Assembly (NCBI GenBank): GCA_035771175.1
Contig: CM069603.1
Location: 28,922,308-28,986,307, forward strand
Origin: Paratinospora sagittata
Lineage: Eukaryota > Streptophyta > Magnoliopsida > Ranunculales > Menispermaceae
Reading direction: 5' to 3'
Length of the DNA: 64,000 bases
Position 1 is the first letter of the stretch. Every line of letters begins with the position of its first letter. This document shows, piece by piece, positions 34,321 through 45,099 of the stretch. Below the pieces are notes generated by a model. It was not told the origin of the DNA, ran no database searches, and was given only the letters and a program-made list of their open reading frames with translations. The position numbers and the translations under genes are program-made.

Positions 34321-34643
34321 GTAATTCAACAACTGTCACTGTTCGACCAAGTACACTACATCAGTCTACTTTTTCAGAACGAATTTTTGCACAGAGTCAT
34401 TTTCATACTTATCAGAGATCCTCTTTGATACATTAATTAAGTTTTTCTAAAACTTTCCTTTTTCATGAAATCTAAAAAGAACCAGAATGTTAGTCTACAA
34501 CTTTCCTTTTTCATGAAATCTAAAAAGAACCAGAATGTTAGTGCAAATTGCAGTAGCCATTTTCATATAATATTCTAGCTGTTGTGTGTAAACGTTCATA
34601 TTATTTAAATTTCAAGTGTCTAATGACTATGTCCTATTAAGTC

Positions 34644-34651
34644 TATAAATA
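34644..34651 (+). promoter_or_regulatory. TATA box of LTR1
   Basis: TATAAATA in GTCTATAAATACCAGC. The matching sites are 37763-37770 (LTR2) and 42694-42701 (LTR3). Confidence 0.68.
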
Positions 34652-35214
34652 CCAGCACTTAGGATCAAACAACTTGTCAATCATTTTGTATTGTGTCAAT
34701 ACTTTTTGAAAGTATGTGTTAAAATGTTTTTCAAAAATCTAAACTTTCAAAGTATTTTTCACTAATACCTTTACGTATTCAAAAGATTTTCACATTGAGC
34801 TTTAATTATATTCTCTCTGAAAATCTATTTGATCTGGTATCTACTCAAATTCTCAGCGCTGATTCATACTTGGTATCTATTTGATTTACACTAGTCCTTC
34901 ATTTTCTAAGTCAATGTTTATTGGTATCATATTATTTTCGAAGAAGCATTGATTTTCATAGCACATCATTCATGCTTTTTAAAACTGCACTTGAGCAATA
35001 CCGAACATTGAAAGGTCGGACTGTAAGTATATTTCATCTTAGCATTACGTATTCATATTCATATCTTTGTAATGCTATGTACTAAGCTTAATTGTAAAGT
35101 GTTTTACTTAGTTAGAACCAACATTATTTTGTTATAATGCTGGTGTGTTTCTGGATTGAAACAACCAGGACAAGTGAATGCAGTTCACTTAATGATTTCA
35201 GGATTGAAATCATG

Positions 35215-35560
35215 TTAAGGTTATCTTTGAACCTGTAAAAGAGAAAAAGGTTCATCCTCACCTGCAAGTAAGAAACCTATTCATCCTAATCCCATAAAAG
35301 GATAGATGCATCCTTAACCTGTAAAAGGATAGGTTATCTCTTAACCTGTAAAAGAGAAACGGTTGTTCCTCATCCCGTAAAAGGATCAAGATTCTTCTTC
35401 ATCCTATAAAAGGAAATAGGTTCTTCCTTATCGCGTAAAAGGAACATGAGTTTTTCTTCATCTCAGAATAAGAAAATTTGGTTCATCCTTAGCCCGTGAA
35501 AGGATAGGTTTGCCTTTAACCTGTAAAAAGGCAGTTATAATGGTTTGGTTATCACTCGTA
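35215..35560 (+). repeat. Covarying hairpin array of LTR1
   Basis: Sense strand units: ATCTCTT/AAAGAGA around AACCTGTA, TGCCTTT/AAAAGGCA around AACCTGTA, ATCCTT/AAAGGAT around AGCCCGTG, TTCCTTA/AAAGGAA around TCGCGTA. Loops vary around CC(C/T)GTA. Confidence 0.75.
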
Positions 35561-35572
35561 AGAGAATCAATT

Positions 35573-36548
35573 AGCGTCAAACTCATGGATATTTGATTTC
35601 TAATGAGTACATACTCTTTCAAATGCTTTCGCATTAGAATCATTGTATCAAACATTCTAGGCCATGCTTCAATTAAAATTATTTTCCTAGAATAGGAAAA
35701 TGAATGTATGTTGTCGCTTAAATGATATTTATGAAATTTAGCATATATTCAGCATGTTTAGACTTCGATATTCATCATACATATCTTCACGTGTCTAAAC
35801 TATGGAAAGTTTATAATTTTTCAGTTCACATGCTATTGATGTTGCTCTTTTATATTAAATCTTGTATGCATCAATTGACTATGATTCTTGTTATCTAATA
35901 GATGTCATGTGCCTCAAAACATATACTTTGCATCCTGTTAGAATCATAACAGCTAGGCCTTGCTTAATCATAAATTATTTTGCATATGCTATGAGTATAC
36001 TTATGCTTGATTATTTACAAATATTAAAGCATACAATGTGTTTGGCTTGGATTAATTATCAAATCTTTACGTATGTCAAGCACCAGGAGAATAATTTCCC
36101 ACGATTAAAAATTCTCTATGAATTCATTTTTCGGCAATTCTTTCTCATTCTCTTTGACTATGATTCTCGGCTACGCTATTATTTAAAATATTTTAGCCTA
36201 TGAATTAGTCAAACTATTTCTCTATGTGCTTAAAAATAAGATTTGTTTCTCACGTGTCTACTAGTATAGTAGACCTTACGCATTCTCACGTACCTAACTA
36301 TGACACGTTGTCATAAATCATCTTGAGGGTGAATGCACAAAGTAAGGGGGAGCTTCGTTACTCTACTAAGTCACAAGGAGAGATCTTAGTCACTTTTCTT
36401 CACTTTTTTATGATATCAAAAGGGGAGAAGAAAAATAAGAGCGGAAGAAAAATAAGAGGAATAAATGGGGAAAAGAAATTTTACATCAATGTTTTTGCTT
36501 AAGCGTCTAATTTTTCGGTTTGTTTGTTATCATAAAGAAGGGGGAGAT
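35573..36548 (+). other. int1, 3' part of internal region
   Basis: Homologous to 40165-41147. It contains a 113-codon frame (35862-36203) homologous to 40449-40721 and several polypurine runs (36339, 36418). It ends with the PPT GAAGGGGGAGAT at 36537-36548. Confidence 0.8.
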
Positions 36549-39111
36549 TGTTTACCTATACGGTTCATCACTTGCTCGTCCTTAGATATGTTGTGATACA
36601 GTATATTTTGATGTTCACAAACAAAGTATTTTTTGGTGCTAATGAGCGTTTATCAAGATTTCATCAAAGCACCTGAGGAAATCAAAAAGCCAAGGAACGA
36701 CTCGATCAAGGAACTCAAATATCACATCCAACCGTCAAGTTCGTTTCAATCAAAAGGACTGCAACGATCATCATGATTTGAAGATCACTTCACTCGAACA
36801 ATTCGATCAAGCTTCAAGTTTAAATCTCTTGATCAATGTTCAAGTTATTCAACTCCGCTCAAAGTTCTTATTGAAGATCTCATAATGAACAGTTGAATTT
36901 AATAGTTATGGGAAATGAGAAATACACAAAGTATTTAAGGTGTATTTTTCTCTAATCGTTATTGCTCAAACGTTTTCCAAAACCATGCACAAACCATTTG
37001 CATAGTTGCATGTTCTGATTATACATTTTACGGTATTTCAAATGATTTAATTTTATATATTTAATTTGAAATTTACCGAGTTCACATTTATCAATTATTT
37101 AATCGCGAGTCAAAACTGTTTTTAAAAAGTTTTTCAGGCACTAATGAGATAGCAACGCTCTCCTGAACTTGATAAGTCAGGACGCTGATAGTTCATTAGG
37201 ACACTAATAACGTTCAAGGTTGAATTGAACTGATTTATTAGGATGCTTACTTAGAAAGGAGCGCCCTCATGCACTTACTTGTTTTAAAACATAGTAGGAC
37301 GCTAACTGTGCATTAGCGCCCTCGGGGTTAAGTTGTTTATACTGTCAAAGTAAGTCAGGACACTTAGGAGTTAGTAGCGCCCTCACTTAACTATTTTTCA
37401 ATACGTTTATACGCAATGAGCGCCCTCAAGGAACCAAAACGGCAAAGTTGATGTTGTGTGTCAGGACATTGATTACGGAATCAGGATGCTAATTCAACAG
37501 CCGTCACTGTTCGAACAAGTACACTGCATCAATTTACTTTTCAGAACAGACCTTTGCACAGAGTCCTTTTCAGACTTATTAGAAATCTTCTCTTATACAT
37601 GAATTAAGTTTTTCTAAAACTTTCCTTTATCATGAAATCTGAAAAGAACCAGAATGTTAGTGAAAATTACAGTTGCCATTTTCATATAACATTCTAGTTG
37701 TTGTGTGTAAACGTTCATATTATTTGAACTTCGAATGTCTAACGGTTATGTCCCACTAAGTCTATAAATATCAACACTTAGGACCAAACAACTTGTCAAT
37801 CTGTTTGTATTGTGCCAATACTTTTTGGAAGTTAGTCTGTGTCAAAATATTTTTCAAACATCTGAACTTTCAAAGTATTTTTCACTGATACCTAGACGTA
37901 TTCAAAAGATTTTCATATTGAGCTTCAATTATACTTTATCTTTGAAAATCTGTTTGTACTGGTATCAAATCATATTCTCAGCACTAATTCATATTTGGTA
38001 TCATTCATGCTGGAGATAGAATTTGAGAAATAGTTCGAGATATACAGTTGTACTTGATTTCATATCTTAAGAACTGTATCGAACTATATCAGTAGTTGAG
38101 TCAACTATTAATCACCGAACCATAAGTTTTCATACTTATATTTATTATCTATTTTGAAAATTGTCTATGTTTTTTATTTATACTAGTCCTTCAATTTTCA
38201 AATCAATGTTTATTTGGTATCATATTATTTTGGAAGAAGCACTGATTTTCAAATTACATCATTCATGCTTTTTGAAACTGCACTTGAGCAATACTGAACA
38301 TTCAAAGGTAAAGGATTGTAAGTGTATTTCAACTTAGCATTACATATTCATATTTCATATCTTTGTAATGCTATGTAATAAACTTAATTGTAAAGTGTTC
38401 TACTCAGTTAGAACCAACATTATTGTGTTGTAATGCTGGTGTGTTTCTGGACTGAAACAACCAAGACAAGTGAATGTCGTTCATTTAATGATTTCAAGAT
38501 TGAAATCATGTAAGGTTATCTCTGAACCTGTAAAAGAGAAAAAGGTTCATCCTCACCTGCAAGTAGGAAACCGGTTCATCCTAATCACGTAAGAGGATAG
38601 GTGTGTCCTTAACCTGTAAAAGGATAGGTTATCTCTTAACCTGTAAAAAGGAAAATGGTTGTTCCATATCTCGTAAAAGGATCACGGTTCCTCCTTATCC
38701 CATAAAAGGAAAATGGTTCTTCCTTATCTCGTAAAAAGGAAAACAGTTCTTCTTTATCCCATAAAAGGAACATGGGTTTCTCCTCATCCCAAAAAATGGA
38801 AATTTGTTTCATCCTTAGCCCGTGAAAGGATAGGTTTGCCTTTAACTTGTAAATGGGCAGTTGTAACGATTTGGTTCTCACTCGTAAGAGGATCAGTTAG
38901 TGGATTGAGAAAATCCTAATCGTGAGATAAGGTAGTGGACGTAAGCTCAGCCGAACCACTATAAATCTGTGTGTCTCACGTTTGCAATTTAGTCTGCGTT
39001 CTAGTTTTGCATCAAATTCCAATATACTCATGTATATCACTAAGTTATTGGAAGAGATATTTAGAATTGACCATCGTACCCAATTCACCCCCCCTCTTGG
39101 GTGGACCAACA
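36549..39111 (+). mobile_element. LTR2
   Basis: Complete LTR, TGTTTACCTATACGG to GGGTGGACCAACA. It serves both as 3' LTR of the left unit (PPT before it) and as 5' LTR of the right unit (PBS-like site after it). Palindrome array at 37130-37500 is shorter than in LTR3 by about 325 bp. TATA box 37763-37770. Hairpin array 38515-38880. Confidence 0.9.
38515..38880 (+). repeat. Covarying hairpin array of LTR2
   Basis: About nine units, for example ATCTCTG/AAAGAGA, TCCTTA/AAAGGA around ACCTGTA, TCCTTATCCCATAAAAGGA, TGCCTTT/AATGGGCA and CTCACTCGTAAGAG. Confidence 0.75.
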
Positions 39112-39126
39112 ATTGATATCAGATAG
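39112..39126 (+). promoter_or_regulatory. Decayed primer-binding site after LTR2
   Basis: ATTGATATCAGATAG, a changed form of the Met-tRNA complement TTGGTATCAGAG, directly after the LTR end. Confidence 0.7.
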
Positions 39127-41133
39127 GGTTATTTGAAAATATGATCTCACAACCTAGAGTCTAGATCCTATGGTCTTTTTTTTCTCGTCTTAGGTGTCTT
39201 TGCATTTCGTGTCTCAGGATAGATATACTAGAGACCTCTCTGCCTGCCCCATCATTTTTAGCCAAACTTTTCAAATTTTTGTTTATAATCTATCTTTTGT
39301 AATTTTGGTTAAAACTCTTCCACAACATTTTTTTTAATGTTTAAGCTGAATTTCTCTCAATTAGATGTGTTTGTGTCTGCTCTAATCTGCTCTCTGACAC
39401 ATTTAGTTTGCTCACCTCATCTCGGCTTTTGTTTTTCATGGTGATTGATTTTGCCTTAACATTATTGGTTAGTGAATTTTTGGAATGCTTAAACGTGTGT
39501 GTGTGTATACTCTGCTTAAATCCCCAGCTTCACTTGGACAATGAGTTATGCACATCTCACTACTCTGATACTTGTTTGCTTATGCTTTGTTATTTTGCCT
39601 GATTATGTGACTGCAAAGTCATCTCTGTCTTTTCTGATGCATAATTGTCTTGCTTTCATGAACATGATTATTTGTCTTCATACTAATGATATCTTGCTCA
39701 TTTTGATTCAAATGGTTCCTGATTCATTATATCATGTTGAAATTTTAATGACTAATACTTTGATCAGTTCGTGGTATCTTTCTTATGACTAGTGACATCT
39801 ATCTTCAGTATCTAAGATGCATATTTGTGACTATCTAATAATATCATGGTTGTTTGCTCATCTTGAACTTATATGTGATATTTGTTTATCTAATGATCAA
39901 GTCCACAATAGCTAGGCTATGCTTTAACAATTTATTTCTGCCTATGCTAGTTCATATCATGATCATGCTTGTTCTGAACTTAAAAAATCTTATCTGTGCA
40001 TGATTCATGTTTCTGCAAATTAATATAGGCCATGTACACAACTCTATATCATACGCCTATATCTTGAATAGCATATTGCTTACACTCATGATTATTATTT
40101 GTTGGCATTATTCTTTTAATGACTTCCTGACTTTGATGCATCTACTTCATACCGTACATGTTAGCATCAAACTCATGGATATTTGATTTCTATTGAGTAC
40201 ATACTCTTTCAAATGCTTTTTCATTAGAATCATTGTATCAAACATTCTAGGCCATGCTTCAATTGAAATTATTTGCCTAGAATAGGAAAATGAATGTTTG
40301 TTGCTTAAATGATATCGATGAAATTTAGCATATATTCAGCATGTTTAGACTTCGATATTCATCATACATATCTTCACATGTCTAAACTATGGAAATTTTA
40401 TAATTTTTCATTTCACATGCTATTGATGTTGCTCTTTTATATTAAATCTTGTATGCATCAATTGACTATGATTCTTGTTATCTAATAGATGTCATGTGCT
40501 TCAAACCATATACTTTGCATCCTGTTAGAATCATAACTGCTAGGCCTTGCTTAATTATAAATTATTTTGCCTATGCTATAAGTATGCTTATGCTTGATTA
40601 TTTACAAATTTTAAAGTGTCCTATGTGTTTAACTTGGATTAATTATCAAATCTTTACGTATGTCAAGCACCAGGAGAATAATAGCCCACGATTAAAAATT
40701 CTCTTTGAATTCATTTTTTGACAATTCTTTCTCATTCCCTCTGACTACGATTCTCGGCTACGCTATTATTTAAAATATTTTAGACTATAAATTAGTCAAA
40801 CTATTTCTTTATGTGCTTAAAATTAAGATCAGTTTCTCACTTGACTACCTGTAAAGTAAACCTTACGCATTCTCACGTATCTAACTATGACACGTTGTAA
40901 TAAATCATCTTGAGGGTGAATGCACAAAGTAAGGGGGAGTCTCCATGTAAGGGGGAGCATCACTACTCTACTTAGTCACAAGGGGAGATCTTAGTCTCTT
41001 TTCTTCACTTTATGATGATATCAAAGGAGGAGAAGAAAAATAAGAGAAAAATAAGAGGAATAGATGGGGAAAAGATATTTTATATCAATCTTTTTGCTTA
41101 AGCGTCTTATTTTTCGATTTGTTTGTCATCATC

Positions 41134-41147
41134 AAAAAGGGGGAGAT
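41134..41147 (+). other. Polypurine tract before LTR3
   Basis: AAAAAGGGGGAGAT immediately before TGTTAACTTATACGG. Confidence 0.85.
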
Positions 41148-41734
41148 TGTTAACTTATACGGTTCATCACTTGCTCGTCCCTAAATATGTTGTGATATAA
41201 CATATTTTGATGATCACAAACAAAGTACTTTTCGGTGCTAACAAGCGTTTATCAAGATTTCATCAAAGCACCTGAGAAAAGCAAAAAGTCAAGGAATGAC
41301 TCGATCAAGGAACTCAAATATCACATCCAACGGTTAAGTTCGTTTCAATCAAAAAGACTTCAATGATCATCATGATTTCAAGATCACTTCGCTCGGACGA
41401 TTCGATCAAGCTTCAAGTCTACATCTCTCGATCAACGTTCAAGTCATTCAACTCCTCACGAAGCTCTTATTGAAGATCTCATAATGAACAATTGGATTTA
41501 ACGGTTATGAGAAATGAGAAATACGCAAAGTATTTAAGGTATATCTTCTTTAATCGTTATTGCTATAACATTTTCCAAAACCATACACAAACCACTTGCA
41601 TAGTTGCATATTTTGATCATATGTTTTACGGTATTTCAAATGATTTAATTTTATATATTTAATATAAAATTTACCAAGTTTTTATTTGCATTTATCGATT
41701 ATTTAATCGCAAGTCAAAATTGTTTTTAAAGAGT

Positions 41735-42435
41735 CTTTTAGGACGCTAATGAGATAGCAGTGCTCTCTTGAACTTGATAAGTCAAGATGCTAATAGTTCA
41801 TTAGGACACTGATAACGGTCAAGGTTGAATTGAACTGATTTATTAGGACGCTTACTTGTATAGTAGTGGCCTCCTTTATTAGTCAACCTCTGAAGTTGTC
41901 AGGACGTCGATTCAATATCAGCTTACTGAAAGATTTCTAAAGTTCTTCAAAGAATGTATCTTTGAGGACGCTGATAGTTATAAGTTGAATAAACTATCAG
42001 GACACTACCTGGATAGGAGCGCCCTCACCTTTGGGAATCAACTTAATAACTTTCAGGACACTGATTGTCCTTCAGCGTGCTTGTGTTTAGTTTCAAATGT
42101 TTTAAATATGTCGTAGGACGCTTACATTGTTGTAGCGTCCTTGTATTATGTCTTATATTTTGAACTTGTAGGATGCTTACTCTGAAAGAAGCGCCCTCAT
42201 GCACTTACTTGTTTTAAAACATAGTAGGATGCTAACTGTGCATTAGCGCCCTCAAGGTTAAGTCATTTAAAGTGTCAAAGTAAGTCAGGACGCTTGCGAG
42301 TTAGTAGCGCCCTCACTTAAGTGTTCTACAGGACGCTTATACGTAATGAGCGCCCTCAAGGAACCAAAACGATAAAGTTGATATTATGCGTCAGGACACT
42401 GATTATAGAATCAGGACGCTAATTCAACAACCGTC
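41735..42435 (+). repeat. AGGACGCT/AGCGCCCT palindrome array of LTR3
   Basis: Best full-length sense copy in the window. Units include AGGACGCTTGCGAGTTAG-TAGCGCCCTC and AGGACGCTTATACG-TAATGAGCGCCCTC, and one unit with a perfect arm (AGGACGCTTACATTGTTG-TAGCGTCCT). Confidence 0.8.
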
Positions 42436-43439
42436 ACTGTTCGAACAAGTACACCGCATCAATTTACTTTTCAGAACGGACCTTTGCACAGAGTACTTTT
42501 CAAACTTATCAAAGATCTTCTATGATACTTGAATTAAGTTTTTCTAAAACTCTCCTTTATCATGAAATCTGAAAAAGAACCAAAATGTTAGTGAAAATTG
42601 CAGTTGCCATTTTCATATAACATTCTAGCCGTTGTGTCTAAACGTTCATATTATTTGAACTTCAAATGTCTAATGGCTATATCCCATTAAGTCTATAAAT
42701 ATCAGCACTTAGGACCAAACAACTTGCCATTCTGTTTTTATTGTGCCAATACTTTTTGAAAGTTGGTCAGTGTCAAAACGTTTTTGAAACATCTAAACTT
42801 TCAAAGTATTTTTCACTGATACCTATATGTATTCAAAAGATTTTCATATTGAGCTACAATTATACTTTATCTTTGAAAATCTATTTGTATTGGTATCAAC
42901 TCAAATTCTCAGCACTAATTCATATATGGTATCATTCATGCTGGAGGTAGAATTTGAGAAATAGTTTGAGATATACATTTGTACTGATTTCATATCTTAA
43001 GTACTGTATCGAACTATATCAGTAATTGAGTCAACTACAGATCACTGAACCATAAGTTTTCATACTTATATTTATTATATATTTTGAAGGTTGTCTGTGT
43101 TTTTTATTTACACTAGTCCTTCAATTTTCAAATCAATGTTTATTTGGTATCATATTATTTTAGAAGAAGCACTGATTTTCATATTACATCATTCATACTT
43201 TTCGAAACTGCACTTGACCAATACCGAACATTGAAAGGTAAAGGACTGTAAGTGTATTTCAATTAAGCATTACGCATTCATATTTCATATCTTTGTAATG
43301 CTATGTAATGAGCTTAATTGTAAAGTGTTATACTCACTTAAAACCAACATTATTGTGTTGTAATGCTGGTGTGTTTCTAGACTGAAACAACTAGGACAAG
43401 TGAATGTCGTTCACTTAATGATTTTAGAATTGAAATCAT

Positions 43440-43755
43440 GTAAGGTTATCTCTGAACCTGTAAAAGAGAAAAAGGCTCATTATCATATGCAAGTAGGAAA
43501 CCAGTTCATCCTAATTTCGTAAAAGGATAGGTGCGTCCTTAACCTGTAAAAGGATAGGTTGTCTCTTAACTTGTAAAAGGGAAAACAATTGTTCCTTATC
43601 CCATAAAAGGAAAATGGTTATTCGTTATCCCGTAAAAAGAACATGGGTTTCTCCTCATCCCGAAAAAAACAAATTTGGTTCATCCTTTGCCCGTGAAAGG
43701 ATAGGTTTGCCTTTAACCTGTAACAGGGCAATTGCGAGGGTTTGTTTCTCACCCG
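43440..43755 (+). repeat. Covarying hairpin array of LTR3
   Basis: Units as in LTR2, slightly fewer. Examples are ATCCTA/AAGGAT around TTTCGTAA, TCCTTAACCTGTAAAAGGA, and TGCCTTT/AGGGCA. Confidence 0.72.
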
Positions 43756-43982
43756 TAAGAGAATCAGTTAGTGGATTGAAAAAATCCTAATCAGGATATT
43801 AGGTAGTGAATGTAGGCTCGGTTGAACCACTATAAACCTGTGTGTCTCACATTTGGAATTTAGTCTGTGTTCTAGTTATGCATCCAATTCCAACATACTC
43901 ATGTATATCACTAAGTTATTGGAAGAGATATTTAAAATTGACTATCACACCCAATCTACCCCCCTTTTTTGGTGGACCAACA

Positions 43983-44965
43983 CTTCCCGCCGCTCCTCGC
44001 TGACCTTTAGCTCAGAGGTCTTCGCCTGCAATTTGAACTTGGCATCCCTCTCGCCCCGTTTTGCATTACCAACACTAAAATGCATGTCAGTCAGCTCAAT
44101 CTCATAATCTATCAGCTTGTCCTCGTAACCGCAGAACACAAGGATGGTTTGCGATCCTCCTTACAAGTACAAAAATAAAGTTAGATACTTGATAAATAAA
44201 AATTCACAAGTAAATGAAGAGAATGAAGACAGAAACCCTACCGAGACCAGCATCACGATAACGTTACCAAGATGTTCACGAGGCACTTTCTCTTCGTACC
44301 GCGTAGCGGCCTCTCTCGGAACACCAATGACGAATCCCGCATAACACAGGTCCATACCACCAATGTTACACACAAACTCCTCATCCGAGTAACGTGGCCT
44401 CCTCCGTTGGTGTTCCAGCTCGGTAAGATCCGGCGTCGGGGCCTTCCCCTTATCTCGGGGCATCTAGTATATAGGAGGAGGAGGCACGGCCTGCTGGGCG
44501 GAAAGTGGAGGTTGGTCGGCCTGAGGGGGGCTTGAGTTGTTGCTGAAGAGCTCGGTGCCTTCTTTGATTTCAATGCCAGCATCTTCTTCTTCACACTGCT
44601 GCCCGACGTCTTCGCAGCAACCCTCTCTTTCATGAGAAATGGGTCAATGATGAACTTATTTGTCTTCTTGGGAGTCATCGTCGTTTTTTTCTTACTCGAA
44701 GATTGCTCAGAATCCAGTTTGTTGAAACCTACAATTATGAAAGACAAGTTAAAATAGGTCAGCTCCGGCCAAAACAGGTCAAAACCATAAAGAAAAAAGA
44801 GTAAAAAAGCTTACGACTGTTGAAGATGAAGTCCTTGTTGATCAGACCAGCTCGGTAAAACCGATCAGGGACCAAGATGAGGTGACAATCCCAATCTCCC
44901 TTTGGAAAAGCTCGAATGGCATGAATACGGGAAATATCGTGTTTGTCTTTTCTTGTGCCTTCCAA
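43983..44965 (-). pseudogene. Spliced-looking transposon ORF fragment, unidentified
   Basis: Minus strand. First segment 44965-44815 (MEGTRKDKHDISRIHAIRAF, LVPDRFYRAGLINKDFIFNS). A good intron follows, GTAAG at 44814 to TTGTAG at 44729 (86 bp). The second segment begins FNKLDSEQSSSKKKTTM and runs through Lys/Ser-rich sequence to PRYSDEEFVCNIGGMDLCYA and VPREHLGNVIV near 44250. A second possible intron precedes a charged, coiled-coil-like end (DYEIELTDMHFSVGN, KRGERDAKFKLQAKTSELKV), where LTR3 cuts in at 43982. It resembles the spliced gag-like ORFs of plant retroelements, but I cannot name the family. Frames do not join cleanly at the second intron. Confidence 0.5.
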
Positions 44966-45099
44966 CTCCCTATACAGCGCAAAATGAGAGAAAGTTAGTT
45001 TCTACCGACCACTAAGGTACCGACCACTAAGGTACCGACCTGATTACACCTAGGCGAAAGAAGAACACAAGCTAAGGGGAGGAAAAGATCAGTACCTGG

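Larger units (their letters stand above)
33131..35572 (+). mobile_element. LTR1
   Basis: Starts TGTTAACCTAAAAGG inside the copia-B 5' LTR. TATA box 34644-34651. It breaks off in the hairpin array at GAGAATCAATTAG and joins internal sequence equivalent to position 40164. A 48-bp tandem duplication is at 34451-34546. Confidence 0.88.
39112..41147 (+). other. int2, complete non-coding internal region
   Basis: 2.0 kb between LTR2 and LTR3. No Gag or Pol motif in any frame. A 90-codon frame at 40449-40721 (YASIDYDSCYLIDVMCF...) is homologous to frames in int1 and the copia-B spacer. Several PPT-like purine runs precede the end (40932-40965, 40978, 41025), and the final PPT AAAAAGGGGGAGA is at 41134-41146. 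Confidence 0.8.
33131..43982 (+). mobile_element. Tandem non-autonomous copia-type element: LTR1-int1-LTR2-int2-LTR3
   Basis: Three plus-oriented LTRs of the S2 family with two internal regions. LTR1 33131-35572 (3' end deleted), int1 35573-36548 (only the 3' part of the internal region), LTR2 36549-39111 (complete), int2 39112-41147 (complete, 2.0 kb), LTR3 41148-43982 (complete). No gag or pol is encoded, so this is a large non-coding derivative mobilised in trans. Outer flanks are ACAAA (33126-33130) and CTTCC (43983-43987), which do not match. The outermost LTRs therefore did not come from one insertion event. Confidence 0.88.
41148..43982 (+). mobile_element. LTR3
   Basis: 2,835 bp, TGTTAACTTATACGG to GGTGGACCAACA. 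Palindrome array 41735-42435, TATA box 42694-42701, hairpin array 43440-43755. Followed by unrelated DNA at 43983. Confidence 0.92.

Noticed and set aside
33131..43982. One element with a target-site duplication
   Set aside because: Outer 5-bp flanks ACAAA and CTTCC differ, and LTR2 lies in the middle.
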